A stretch of DNA of 64,000 nt from SG8-30 sp963695155 (GTDB lineage: Bacteria > Pseudomonadota > Gammaproteobacteria > Steroidobacterales > Steroidobacteraceae): contig CAVOGD010000003.1 of the NCBI GenBank assembly GCA_963695155.1, forward strand, positions 248,001-312,000. Direction: 5' to 3'. The translations under genes were made by a program, and so were the position numbers. Position 1 is the stretch's first letter. Every line of letters begins with the position of its first letter. Below the pieces are notes generated by a model. It made no database searches. It was given only the letters and a program-made list of their open reading frames with translations, and was not told the origin of the DNA. Positions 33,603-41,908 of the stretch are shown piece after piece.

Positions 33603-34385
33603 TCAGCTGCGCAGATACGACGCGCCGTTCACGTCGACGATGCCTCCCGTCAGGAACTCCGACCCCGGTGCGGCCAGGAACAGTACGGTCCAGGCCACCT
33701 CCTCGGGCCTGGCCACCCTTCCAAGGGGGCTCTCCCCTCGCAGGAAGTCGCCGCGCGGCCCGGCCAGCATCCCGGCCGCCATGTCGGTCTCGATGAAGCC
33801 TGGCGCCACCGTGAACACGAATATGCCTTCGCCGCCGAGCGCCTTGGCCAGCGACTGACCCAGGGCGTTCAGGCCCGCCTTGCTGGCTCCGTACGCCGGG
33901 GCCGACGGCTCGCCGCGAAACGCGCCACGGGACGAGATATTCACGATCCGGCCGCCGCCGTGCTGCCGCATGTGCTGCGCCACGCAGTACGACAGGTTGG
34001 CCGGGCCCAGCAGGTTGGCGCCCAGGACCCGGTTCCATGAGTCCTGCCAGGCCTGATAGCTGGCCGACGCAACGGGTTGGTCCTCGTAGACGCCGGCGTT
34101 GTTCACGAGAACATCGATCCTGCCGACGCGACTTGCGGCCTCGGTGACGAGCGTCTGGACGGCCGCAGGATCGCGGAGATCCGCGGCCAGCAGATGGTGA
34201 GGGCCTGCTTCAAGCGACTGCAAAGTCGCCTCTGCGGCGGCCCGATTGCTGCGGTAGTGCACGATCACGCCGGCCCCGTGCCCGGCGAAGGCCTGCGCTA
34301 TCGCCCGGCCTACGCCGCGCGACGCGCCCGTGACGAGCACGTTTCGTCCGGAAAAGTCCAGGTCTGGCGGGCCCGCCACCTGCAT
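33603..34385 (-). CDS. SDR family oxidoreductase, FabG-like
   Basis: Short-chain dehydrogenase/reductase of 260 residues with the cofactor motif VTGASRGVGRA, NNAG, the catalytic Ser (NISSRGAF) and Tyr-x3-Lys (YGASK), and the PGFIETDM segment of 3-oxoacyl-ACP reductase-like members. The start at 34385 has a good Shine-Dalgarno (AGGGAGC). Not the primary FabG, which lies in the fab cluster at the right end. Substrate unknown. Confidence 0.88.
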   Translation of the reverse strand: MQVAGPPDLDFSGRNVLVTGASRGVGRAIAQAFAGHGAGVIVHYRSNRAAAEATLQSLEAGPHHLLAADLRDPAAVQTLVTEAASRVGRIDVLVNNAGVYEDQPVASASYQAWQDSWNRVLGANLLGPANLSYCVAQHMRQHGGGRIVNISSRGAFRGEPSAPAYGASKAGLNALGQSLAKALGGEGIFVFTVAPGFIETDMAAGMLAGPRGDFLRGESPLGRVARPEEVAWTVLFLAAPGSEFLTGGIVDVNGASYLRS

Positions 34386-34522
34386 GATCGCTGCTCCCTG
34401 GCTGCCAACGCGGACGTTATCATTCGCCGAAGTGCCGCCGTATACGAACGGCAGCAGGCCATCGCCCCTGCACTGCACCATCCCGCTGCGCCTGCCGTGC
34501 CTGCGCACGATCGCGGCGCCGG

Positions 34523-35609
34523 TCAGGTCGTCGTGCCCGCCCTGTGAGCACGGATCGCGAGGACCGCCAGCGTCACCGCGGTGAGCGGCAGGACGAACAT
34601 TCCCATCACCGCGCTGAACGCGGGCAGCGCATCATGCTGGCCGGCGCCGAGGATCAGGTAGAGCGTGTAGCCGGCGAAGTATGCGAGGAACAGGGCTCCT
34701 TCCCAGCGCGCGATCTGGTAGCCCGTGAAGAAGATGGGCAGGCAGGCCACGCTGACCGCGATCATGACGGGGATGTCGAACCTGAGCGCCGCCGCGGCGA
34801 CCAGGATGCCGTCGGCAGAGAAGACGCTGGACAGGCCCAGCACCGCCAGCACGTTGAACAGGCAGCTTCCTATGACGTTGCCGACCGCGATGTCCCGCTC
34901 ACCGCGAATGCTCGCGACCACGGAAGTCGCGACCTCCGGCAGCGAAGTGCCCGCCGCGATGACCGTGAGCCCGATGACGAGTTCGCTGACGCCCAGCACC
35001 TGGGCCAGGGCGACCGCGCCCTCGACGAGCCAGCGCGATCCCAGCACCAGCAGCGCGAGGCCGCCGGCGATGAGGGCCACATTGACGTACCAATGGCCGC
35101 CGCGCGCCGCAGGACGTACCGTATTCCTGTTCGTACTCGGCGCGCACCGCAGCGGTCTCCCGCAGGCTCTGCCGCACCACGAACACCGTGTAGGCCACGA
35201 CGCCCGCGAACAGCACCAGCCCGTCGAGCCGCCCGATCCGGCCGTCGAGCGCCAGCACGAACAGCAGCACCGACACGCCGATCATGAGCGGCACGTCGAA
35301 CCGCACCAGCTGCTGGTCGACGACGAGCGGCGCCACCAGGGCGCTGAGGCCCAGCACGAACAGCACGTTGAAGATGTTGCTGCCCACGATATTGCCCAGC
35401 GCGATGTCGGGCGCGCCGGTCAGGTTGGCGTGCAGGCTGACGGCGAGTTCGGGCGAGCTGGTGCCGAAGGCCACGACGGTCAGCCCGATCACCAGCGGCG
35501 AGATCCCGATCGCGGCGGCGAATCGCGACGCGCCGCGGACCAGGGCCTCGGCCCCCACGATGAGGAGCACGATTCCCGCCACGAAGAACAACAGCATCCC
35601 CGCATTCAT
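34523..35609 (-). CDS. Calcium/sodium antiporter, CaCA family (frameshifted in this sequence)
   Basis: Cation/Ca antiporter of the YrbG type, built of two homologous five-helix halves. The first half (from ATG 35609) has the alpha-1 motif GLTVVAFGTSSPELAVS and GNIVGSNIFNVL; the second half (to 34523), read one frame away, has GLTVIAAGTSLPEVATS and GNVIGSCLFNVL. The frames join at about 35085-35130 and the offset equals one extra base. Joined length is about 361 residues, normal for the family. Either a sequence error or a recent inactivation; a split two-gene arrangement is less likely as the second part lacks a good start. Confidence 0.85.
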
Positions 35610-35645
35610 GACTTGCCCCGTGAGCCTTGGGCGGCTCAGTCCAGT

Positions 35646-36938
35646 CTAGCGACCAGGTACTTGCACGCTCCGGCAGGCGCCCGCCGGCACCGTGGCGACG
35701 CTCAGCCATTTCGCAAGCTGCCGCGCCACGCTGGCGCTGCTCAGCAGGTCCAGGTGATGCATGCGGTAGAAGACGTGCTGCGAGTCCCTGGCGAAGGACA
35801 GTCGCCGCCGCGCGTCATCATGTTCACCCAGCGCGCTGCGCAAAGGCACCAGCCCGTCGCCGGTCAGGCGGTCCGCGATCCTGCCGCGCCGGGCTGCGGT
35901 GGTTGCTGCGACTGCATGGCACGACACGCCGGCCGGCAGCGGTACGCTGCCGCGACTGTCGGGCCGGGCGTGAAAGCGGTCATGTCCACGCCAGTCCTCA
36001 TCGAGCAGGTACCCGTGGCGCAGGTCGGTGATTCCCGCGCTGCGCAGCCGGCCCAGCCTGGCGAATGGTGCGGTATACGGCGTGCTGCCGAGCATCACGT
36101 CCACCCAGTTGCCGGCGCGCTCCAGCGGTGCGCCATGGTGAGGCGTGCCGAGAAAGACGATGTGCCGCAGCTTCTGCAGCCAGCCGAGCGAATCCTCGCC
36201 GCCATAGTGCACGGCGCTGCGGATCAGCAGTCCGCCCATGCTGTGGGCGACGACGGCAATCTGCTCGACCGGTACCGGCCAGTGCGCGACCAGCTGCTCC
36301 AGTTGACCCGCCAGCTCGCGCCCGTTCTGCGAGATGTGCAGGCCGCTGTTGTAACGCAGGTAGACCGGCGTGTAGTGCAGCGACTCGGCCAGCGCCCGCC
36401 CGTACTCGACCCGGTGTCCCTTCTGCCGGGCATAGGCCTGCAGGTCGTTCATGCACAGGCCATGGATCAGCAGCAGCACTTTGCCGGTCGCACCGGGCAG
36501 CGGCGGCGGCGCCTGCCAGTCCAGCGTCGCCTGGCCGCAGCGCATCGTCATCGGAATCGCAAACGGACTGCTGTCGGCAGCGAGGCGGTCGCCCATGACC
36601 CCGTTCAGCGCGGCCAGCAGCGCTTCACGCAACGGCGTACCCGGCTGCGATCCGTCTTCCGTGTCGAACAGATCCTCCAGCTCTTCGAGCGCCCGGTCGG
36701 CCCCCCTGCCCAGCAACTGTGTGACGCCGTGCACCGCCCGGTAGACGAAGCCCGTGATGCCGCGGGTCCGGCCGGGCGCCTTGCCGCCGGGAATCCGCAG
36801 CGTATCCCACACCGACCGGTGCACGCCCTCGACCACCGTCGTGACGCCGGAGGTCGCCTGCGTCGCCAGCCGTGCCATGCCGCGCAGGTCGGACAGGCGC
36901 AGGTGCCTGAGCGGGTTGTTGGAAGGTGCCTGCTTCAC
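35646..36938 (-). CDS. Alpha/beta-hydrolase, PGAP1-like lipase/esterase
   Basis: A 430-residue alpha/beta hydrolase with an oxyanion segment LLLIHGLCMNDLQ, nucleophile elbow AVVAHSMGGLL, the segment HIVFLGTPHHGAPLE seen in lipase and PHB-depolymerase-like enzymes, a likely Asp in GDGLVPLRSAL and a His in MHHLDLLSS. The first 130 residues are helical and have no clear hydrolase features. GTG start at 36938. Lipid esterase activity is likely; substrate not known. Confidence 0.8.
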   Translation of the reverse strand: MKQAPSNNPLRHLRLSDLRGMARLATQATSGVTTVVEGVHRSVWDTLRIPGGKAPGRTRGITGFVYRAVHGVTQLLGRGADRALEELEDLFDTEDGSQPGTPLREALLAALNGVMGDRLAADSSPFAIPMTMRCGQATLDWQAPPPLPGATGKVLLLIHGLCMNDLQAYARQKGHRVEYGRALAESLHYTPVYLRYNSGLHISQNGRELAGQLEQLVAHWPVPVEQIAVVAHSMGGLLIRSAVHYGGEDSLGWLQKLRHIVFLGTPHHGAPLERAGNWVDVMLGSTPYTAPFARLGRLRSAGITDLRHGYLLDEDWRGHDRFHARPDSRGSVPLPAGVSCHAVAATTAARRGRIADRLTGDGLVPLRSALGEHDDARRRLSFARDSQHVFYRMHHLDLLSSASVARQLAKWLSVATVPAGACRSVQVPGR

Positions 36939-36969
36939 TTACCGGGGCCCGGCGGACCGCCCGCGATCA

Positions 36970-37377
36970 TCACGACGTTGTCGCGTGCAGCGGTTGGATC
37001 AGGTCCCACTTGTTCCCGTACAGGTCCAGGAACACGACGACCCGGCCGTACGGTTCGTCCCGCGGGCTTTCCACAAACCGGACACCGCATGATTTCATGT
37101 GCTCGTAGTCGGCGCGAAAATCGGACGTGTGCAGAAAGAGAAAGACGCGTCCCCCGCCCTGCTTTCCGACAGCGGCTCTCTGCTCGTCATTCGCGGGGCG
37201 GGCCAGCAGCAGCCGGGCGCCGCAGTCGCCGGGGGCGACCACGACCCAACGCTTGCCTTGCCCAAGCGGCGAGTCCTCGACGAGTTCAAAGCGCAGCACA
37301 CGGGTGAAGAAGTCGATCGCTGCATCGTATTCGTCGACCAGCAGGCTGATGGCGGCCAGGCGTCGCGACCTGTTCAC
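36970..37377 (-). CDS. VOC family (glyoxalase-like) protein
   Basis: A 135-residue single-domain VOC protein: ISLLVDEYDAAIDFFTRVLRFELVED at the start and VVFLDLYGNKWDLIQP at the end. The group is typical of small glyoxalase/bleomycin-resistance relatives; no specific substrate can be inferred. GTG start overlaps the stop of a possible small upstream frame (37374-37478) by 4 bases. Confidence 0.82.
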   Translation of the reverse strand: MNRSRRLAAISLLVDEYDAAIDFFTRVLRFELVEDSPLGQGKRWVVVAPGDCGARLLLARPANDEQRAAVGKQGGGRVFLFLHTSDFRADYEHMKSCGVRFVESPRDEPYGRVVVFLDLYGNKWDLIQPLHATTS

Positions 37378-37478
37378 GCGCCGGCCTCGCCGCAGCGCAC
37401 GCAGCCAATCCTGGCCATCGCTTTCCTGATCATTCCGACGATCACCATCACGACGACGACGACCGCTCGGGCCAGCAC
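37374..37478 (-). CDS. Possible small membrane peptide upstream of the VOC gene
   Basis: A 34-codon frame starting GTG with a hydrophobic run (VVVVVMVIVGMI) followed by a basic segment and two Cys (IGCVRCG). Its TGA overlaps the GTG start of the VOC gene (GTGA), as seen between real genes here. No clear Shine-Dalgarno, and no family recognised, so it may be chance. Confidence 0.25.
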   Translation of the reverse strand: MLARAVVVVVMVIVGMIRKAMARIGCVRCGEAGA

Positions 37479-37528
37479 GTCACGTGCCCGCAGCGGCGCG
37501 CGGGCAGCGGTCCTGCCCGTTCCCGTGC

Positions 37529-37639
37529 CTACACGAAAGCGTGGCCGGCTTTCTTCTCGCGTTTGGCGGCCTTCTTCTCTTCCTTGGTCCGCAGCGGCTT
37601 CTTCTTCGCTTCCTTCTTCTTGTCCATGCCCTTGCTCAT
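37529..37639 (-). CDS. Small lysine-rich protein
   Basis: A 36-residue protein that is about one-third Lys, starting MSKGMDKKKEAKKKP and continuing through a Lys/Glu/Arg helix to a HAFV end. It has an excellent Shine-Dalgarno (AAAGGAGATGATTCC before the ATG), which makes translation likely. Very small Lys-rich proteins of this sort are common hypothetical genes in proteobacteria; a nucleic-acid-binding or ribosome-associated role is only a guess. Confidence 0.65.
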   Translation of the reverse strand: MSKGMDKKKEAKKKPLRTKEEKKAAKREKKAGHAFV

Positions 37640-37736
37640 GGAATCATCTCCTTTCCTTGATCACACAGCAGTCACCGGATATTCAACTCCACCCAGCCTG
37701 GTTCGTCCAGACCGGCGACCGGGTCTCGTCGCCGCG

Positions 37737-38699
37737 TCAGGTGTCGCCCGGCCCGGCCAGCGCCGCAGCGATGGTCGCGACGTTGACGATGTCCTCGACG
37801 CTGCAGCCGCGTGACAGGTCCATCAGCGGCTTCGACACACCCATCAGCAGCGGACCCAGCGCGGTCGCGCCGGCCAGCCGCTGGGTCAGCTTGTAGGCGA
37901 TGTTAGCGGCGTCGAGGTTGGGGAACACCAGCACGTTGGCCTGCCCGCCCACGGGCGAACCCGGGCTCTTCTTCGCGGCGACCGCCGGTACCAGCGCGGC
38001 GTCGCCCTGCAGCTCGCCGTCGCAGATGAGCCCCGGCGCACGCCGCCTGACCAGCTCGGTCGCGGCTATGACCTTGTCCACCTCGGGCGAACGCGCCGAC
38101 CCCTTGGTGGAAAACGACAGCATCGCCACGCGCGGCTCGGCCTGGGTCAACCGCTGGTGCCGTTCCGCGGCCGCCAGCGCAATATCCGCGAGTTGCTCGA
38201 TGCTGGGACTGGGCACGACCCCGCAATCCGCGTAGGTCAGCACGCGGTCCGGCCACAGCATCAGGAAGGACGCCGACAGCGTCCTGCAGCCCTTCGCCAG
38301 GCCGACGACATGCAGGCCGGCACGCATCACGTCGGGCGTCGGCACGACGCTGCCGGCGACCGCCCCGTCACTGTCGCCGCTGCGCAGCAGCAATGCGGCG
38401 AACGTCAGCGGGTCGTTCACGCGCAGCCGGGCATCCTCCATCACCATCCCCTTGCCCGCGCGCAGCTCGAGCAATATTTCCGCCAGCTGCTCGCGCCTGG
38501 GGTCGGAGCGCGGGTAGAGGACCTCGACGCCGGCGGGACCCTCGCCCATGCGGCCATCGTCCACCAGGATCGGGATGCAGATGCCCAGTTCCTTGAGCAT
38601 GGCCGCCGCTGCCCGCACGCGCGGGTCATACGCTTCCGGCAGCACGATGCGACGCGGTTGGCGGCGCGCCCGCTCAGCCAGTTGTTCGAGTAATTCCAT
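37737..38699 (-). CDS. pta: Phosphate acetyltransferase
   Basis: Single-domain phosphate acetyl/butyryltransferase of 320 residues, exchanging acetyl between CoA and phosphate. Signature segments are DPLTFAALLLRSGDSDGAVAG, SFLMLWPDRVLTYADCGV, MLSFSTKGSA, DGELQGDAALV, VLVFPNLDAANIAYKL and GPLLMGVSKP. It lacks the N-terminal DRTGG domain of long Pta. No acetate kinase is adjacent; it lies behind an AtuA gene pair, so it may process acyl-CoA from that pathway. Start follows GGAG. Confidence 0.88.
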   Translation of the reverse strand: MELLEQLAERARRQPRRIVLPEAYDPRVRAAAAMLKELGICIPILVDDGRMGEGPAGVEVLYPRSDPRREQLAEILLELRAGKGMVMEDARLRVNDPLTFAALLLRSGDSDGAVAGSVVPTPDVMRAGLHVVGLAKGCRTLSASFLMLWPDRVLTYADCGVVPSPSIEQLADIALAAAERHQRLTQAEPRVAMLSFSTKGSARSPEVDKVIAATELVRRRAPGLICDGELQGDAALVPAVAAKKSPGSPVGGQANVLVFPNLDAANIAYKLTQRLAGATALGPLLMGVSKPLMDLSRGCSVEDIVNVATIAAALAGPGDT

Positions 38700-38704
38700 G
38701 ACAG

Positions 38705-39049
38705 CTACTCCGGTGTGGCCGCCAGCACGGCCTCGGGAACGTCCAGTTCCAGGCGCAGCAGTGCCAGCCCGTGGGTCTTGCCCTGCGCGTCGGTGCGCAG
38801 CGAGGCGGAGCCGCCACCGCCGAGGCTGTCCGTGAGGATGAAGTTCAGCACCTGCAGCCCTTCGGCCGCATAGCGCCGGACCTCGCCACGGTTGAGCGCG
38901 GCCATGTGCCGCCTCACGACGTCCTCCGTGAGGTGCTCGCGCAGGAACGCATAGGCCGCTGGCGAGCGGGCCATCACCCCCACGTTCGACCCCTCGCCCT
39001 TGTCGCCGGATCGCGCGTCGGCGATACGCGAAAGCTGCACACGCTTCAT
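38705..39049 (-). CDS. AtuA C-terminal-type (ferredoxin-fold) protein
   Basis: A 114-residue protein with ARSGDKGEGSNVGVMARS near the N-terminus and NFILTDSLGGGGSASLRTDAQGKT near the middle, the pattern found as the C-terminal domain of longer AtuA-like proteins or as a separate gene next to them. It sits 13 bp downstream of the AtuA-domain gene, so the two probably form one complex. Confidence 0.72.
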   Translation of the reverse strand: MKRVQLSRIADARSGDKGEGSNVGVMARSPAAYAFLREHLTEDVVRRHMAALNRGEVRRYAAEGLQVLNFILTDSLGGGGSASLRTDAQGKTHGLALLRLELDVPEAVLAATPE

Positions 39050-39062
39050 GTTGTGCTTCCCG

Positions 39063-40436
39063 TCAGGACTCGAACACGCTGACGCGCGTCGAGACCCGTT
39101 GCTTCTTCATGAGCGCCGGCCAGAAGCCGACGATCTCCGTGGCCTTGGGCCGGCCGCCGGCAAAGCCGGTCACGCCCGGCGGCCCGCTGGTGACCAGCGG
39201 CACCAGCTCGTAGCCGAACCGCTCCACCCTGGCCTTGTCCGTGCCCTTCACGCCGATGCGCAACACGATCTCCGCCGGCTCACCGGCGCCGGGAATCGCG
39301 ATCCCTTCGTGGCACACGTTGGCGCCCACGAATTCGACCAGCTTCTCGTCGTCGCTGAAGTGCACGCCGTCATAGGCGAGTCGCTGCCACACGACCTCGG
39401 CGCACAGCCGCGCCTTGTCCAGCGCGTCGGGCCCGGAGATCGTGAGCTGGCCGAGCGCCTTCCAGCCGTCCGAATACGAGATCGAGACCTTGTAGGTGTC
39501 GGTGGGCGGCGCGCCCCTGGCGCCCGTGCAGCGCACGCGGTCGCGGCCCACCTGCTCCATGCGAATCGAGGTGAAGTCCGCGCAGCCGTCCGGGCCGATG
39601 TACTTGTTCGGGTCGCCCATCTCGTAGACCAGCTGGTGCAGGATGGAACGCGGCGTGACCATGCCGCCGGTGCCCTCGTGCTTGGTGACCACGAAGCTGC
39701 CGTCGGGCGACGCCTCGATGATCGGGTAGCCGATCAGCGCCATGTTCTCGACCGCGCGCCAGTCCACGTAGTTGCCGCCGGTGCACTGCGCGCCGCACTC
39801 GACGATGTGCCCGGCGATCGTGCCGGCCGCGATGCGGTCGTACTGGTCGCGCTGCCAGCCGAACTCGTGGATCAGCGGGCCCAGCACCAGGCCGGGATCG
39901 GTGCCGCGTCCGGTGATGACCACCTGTGCGCCGTGACCGAGCGCCTCCGCGATCGGGAAGGCGCCCATGTACACGTTGGCGCTCGAGACGCGGTCGCGCA
40001 CATCGCGGAGCGGTGCGCCGGTGTCCATGTTCTCGAACTTCTCGCCCGCGGCCATCAGCGCGTCGAGGTCGCCGAAGATGTCGTCGCCCTCGACGACCGC
40101 GATCTTCACGCCGGCCAGGCCGTGCTTGCGGAAGGCCGCGATGGTCGCGTCCTTGCAGGCCATCGGGTTCACGCCGCCGGCGTTGGCGATCACCTTGATC
40201 TTCTTCTGCACGAGCTCCGGCGCCACGCGGTCGATCATCTTGACGAAGTCGGTCGCGAAGCCGACCCGTGGGTCGCGCGAGCGCTGCTTCTGCAGGATGC
40301 TCATCGTGACCTCGGCCAGGTAGTCGAGCGTGAGGTAGTCGAGCGGTCCCTCACGGCACAGGCGTATGGGCCCCAGCAGGGAATCGCCCCAGAAGCCCTG
40401 ACCGTTGGCGACCAGCACCTTGTCCCGTCCCGGCAT
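39063..40436 (-). CDS. AtuA-family (DUF1446) acyclic terpene utilisation protein
   Basis: A 457-residue protein of the AtuA/DUF1446 family, known from acyclic terpene (citronellol/geraniol) catabolism in pseudomonads, where its biochemical role is unsettled. Typical segments are GQGFWGDSLLGP, VIANAGGVNPMAC, VVITGRGTDPGLVLGPL, GAQCTGGNYVDW and HEGTGGMVTPRSILHQLVYEMGDP. ATG at 40436 follows GGAGGAAGG. No other atu genes (such as geranyl-CoA carboxylase) are nearby; the pair precedes pta. Confidence 0.82.
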   Translation of the reverse strand: MPGRDKVLVANGQGFWGDSLLGPIRLCREGPLDYLTLDYLAEVTMSILQKQRSRDPRVGFATDFVKMIDRVAPELVQKKIKVIANAGGVNPMACKDATIAAFRKHGLAGVKIAVVEGDDIFGDLDALMAAGEKFENMDTGAPLRDVRDRVSSANVYMGAFPIAEALGHGAQVVITGRGTDPGLVLGPLIHEFGWQRDQYDRIAAGTIAGHIVECGAQCTGGNYVDWRAVENMALIGYPIIEASPDGSFVVTKHEGTGGMVTPRSILHQLVYEMGDPNKYIGPDGCADFTSIRMEQVGRDRVRCTGARGAPPTDTYKVSISYSDGWKALGQLTISGPDALDKARLCAEVVWQRLAYDGVHFSDDEKLVEFVGANVCHEGIAIPGAGEPAEIVLRIGVKGTDKARVERFGYELVPLVTSGPPGVTGFAGGRPKATEIVGFWPALMKKQRVSTRVSVFES

Positions 40437-40570
40437 CGTGCCTTCCTCCGCCCCACGCACTTATGCGAGGACTTTTCACGCACGAATTATAAGGTACCGG
40501 CCGCCGCGCCGACCCCGGAACACCCCCTATTGCGGCAATCCGAGATACGCCACGCCGCCGCCGCGTGACT

Positions 40571-40987
40571 TCACCATGCGCCCGCCAGGCCGAGGCCCAG
40601 CACCACCCACAGTGCCGCGAGCACCATCCAGCTCACGCCGTAGACACGGAACCGCCACAGCACGTCGTTGGACCCGAGGTGGATCAAGCTGTGCACGACG
40701 CGCGCAGCCACGTAGGCCCAGGCGAGCGCCACCGGCGCAAGGCCGGTCTGGCCGGTGACGTAGGCGATGACGACGGCCACGTAGAACAGCAGCGGCGCCT
40801 CGAACAGGTTGACGAAGTGCCGCGACGTCACGGCGACGTCCTCCGGTTCGCTGCCGTCCCGGTAGAGCTTGTAGAACCCGAGCTTCACGCGGCCGGCGTT
40901 CACGGCCGCAGCCCGCTGCCGACCCATGCGCACGACGACGAACGCCGTCAACGCGAACATCGCAAATGCCGGCCACAGAATCTGCAT
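40571..40987 (-). CDS. MAPEG family membrane protein
   Basis: A 138-residue protein with four membrane helices and the MAPEG pattern: RHFVNLFEAPLLFYVAVVIAYVTG, then AWAYVAARVVHSLIHLGSNDVLWRFRVYGVSW. The family includes glutathione-dependent detoxifying enzymes but many bacterial members are uncharacterised. ATG at 40987 follows GGGAGGAAGGGCG. Confidence 0.82.
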   Translation of the reverse strand: MQILWPAFAMFALTAFVVVRMGRQRAAAVNAGRVKLGFYKLYRDGSEPEDVAVTSRHFVNLFEAPLLFYVAVVIAYVTGQTGLAPVALAWAYVAARVVHSLIHLGSNDVLWRFRVYGVSWMVLAALWVVLGLGLAGAW

Positions 40988-41031
40988 CGCCCTTCCTCCC
41001 ATGATCTTGCGGGACAAGTCGAGGATAACAG

Positions 41032-41051
41032 CCGCTGCGGTGCCGCAGCGG
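41032..41051. terminator. Terminator-like hairpin after the dioxygenase gene
   Basis: CCGCTGCGG (41032-41040) and CCGCAGCGG (41043-41051) form a strong inverted repeat in the 114-bp gap between the dioxygenase and MAPEG genes, both on minus. The following bases on that strand (CTGTTATCC) give only a weak U run. Confidence 0.35.
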
Positions 41052-41101
41052 TTCTTGTAGCGGGGGCCTGGATGAAGGCCGACGCGGCCCGCAGTGGTCG
41101 C

Positions 41102-41761
41102 TCAGGCCGCCGGCACCTTCTCGACGACGATGTCGAAATGCCCGGTGGGCGTGCCGCCCGCACTCTCGGCGCGGGCGAAATCGACGATCAAGCGCCGCTG
41201 CTGCGCCGGCGGCAGTTCCTGCAGCAGGCGGTCCGTGTCGTTGAGTTCGTTGCCCGCGAAGTACATCTGGGTCGTCAACTCGCGGTAGCCGCGCCGCGCG
41301 ACCTTGAAGTGGATGTGCGGCGGACGCCACCAGCCCGCTTCGGCCGGGTACGCGCCGGGCACGATGGTCGTCACCGCAAAGCGTCCCGACTGGTCGGTCT
41401 TGAGTTGCGCCCAGCCCTGGAAATTCGGGTCGAGCGGCGCCGTGTTCGGATCGGCCTCGTGGCTGTAACGGCCGTGCGCGTTGGCCTGCCAGGCGTCCAC
41501 CAGCGCACCGGCGACCGGCTTGCCCTCCTGGTCCACGACGCGGCCGGTGACACGCACCACCTCGCCCTGCGCCGATTCCTCGCGGCCCGCCACGCGGGTC
41601 ATGTCCGCGTCCTTGTCCGGCTGGTCGCGCGCCGGAAAGAACGGACCCTCCGCCTGCGGAGGCGTCGCGGGTGCTGCGCGCGCTGCGGCACCGATGGCGC
41701 CGGCCGCGATGCCCAGACCTGCGCCCAGCGCCATACGGCGCGTGATCTTCACGTTCGACAT
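41102..41761 (-). CDS. Intradiol ring-cleavage dioxygenase family protein, Tat-exported
   Basis: A 219-residue protein with a Tat signal (ITRRMALGAGLG; twin Arg at about 8-9) and an intradiol dioxygenase/protocatechuate 3,4-dioxygenase-like beta-sandwich. Candidate Fe(III) ligands are the Tyr in NAHGRYSHEAD, a Tyr in PGAYPAEAGW and the His residues of RPPHIHFKV. Exported members of this family are common and mostly uncharacterised, so cytosolic catechol cleavage should not be assumed. The upstream 41800-41890 is strikingly A+T rich and probably contains its promoter. Confidence 0.78.
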   Translation of the reverse strand: MSNVKITRRMALGAGLGIAAGAIGAAARAAPATPPQAEGPFFPARDQPDKDADMTRVAGREESAQGEVVRVTGRVVDQEGKPVAGALVDAWQANAHGRYSHEADPNTAPLDPNFQGWAQLKTDQSGRFAVTTIVPGAYPAEAGWWRPPHIHFKVARRGYRELTTQMYFAGNELNDTDRLLQELPPAQQRRLIVDFARAESAGGTPTGHFDIVVEKVPAA

Positions 41762-41908
41762 ACCCCCCCTCGAACGCCTTCCGCGATTCTGGACTAATTC
41801 TTACATGCTTTTTGATGCGGACAAAGACGGAATATAAAACTATTTCTTTCAGAGTATTACTAATTTTTATTAATGTAGTTTGTAAACTCTACTGGCCGCG
41901 AAACGGGG

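Noticed and set aside
33603..34385. Primary FabG
   Set aside because: The housekeeping fabG is in the fab cluster at 57284-58040; this SDR is isolated and more divergent.
34523..35080. Second half of the antiporter as an independent gene
   Set aside because: It has no ribosome-binding site of its own, and joining to the upstream frame gives a full-length family member.
41762..41908. A+T-rich stretch as horizontally acquired DNA
   Set aside because: It is only about 90 bp inside a promoter region, and the genes on both sides have normal base composition.
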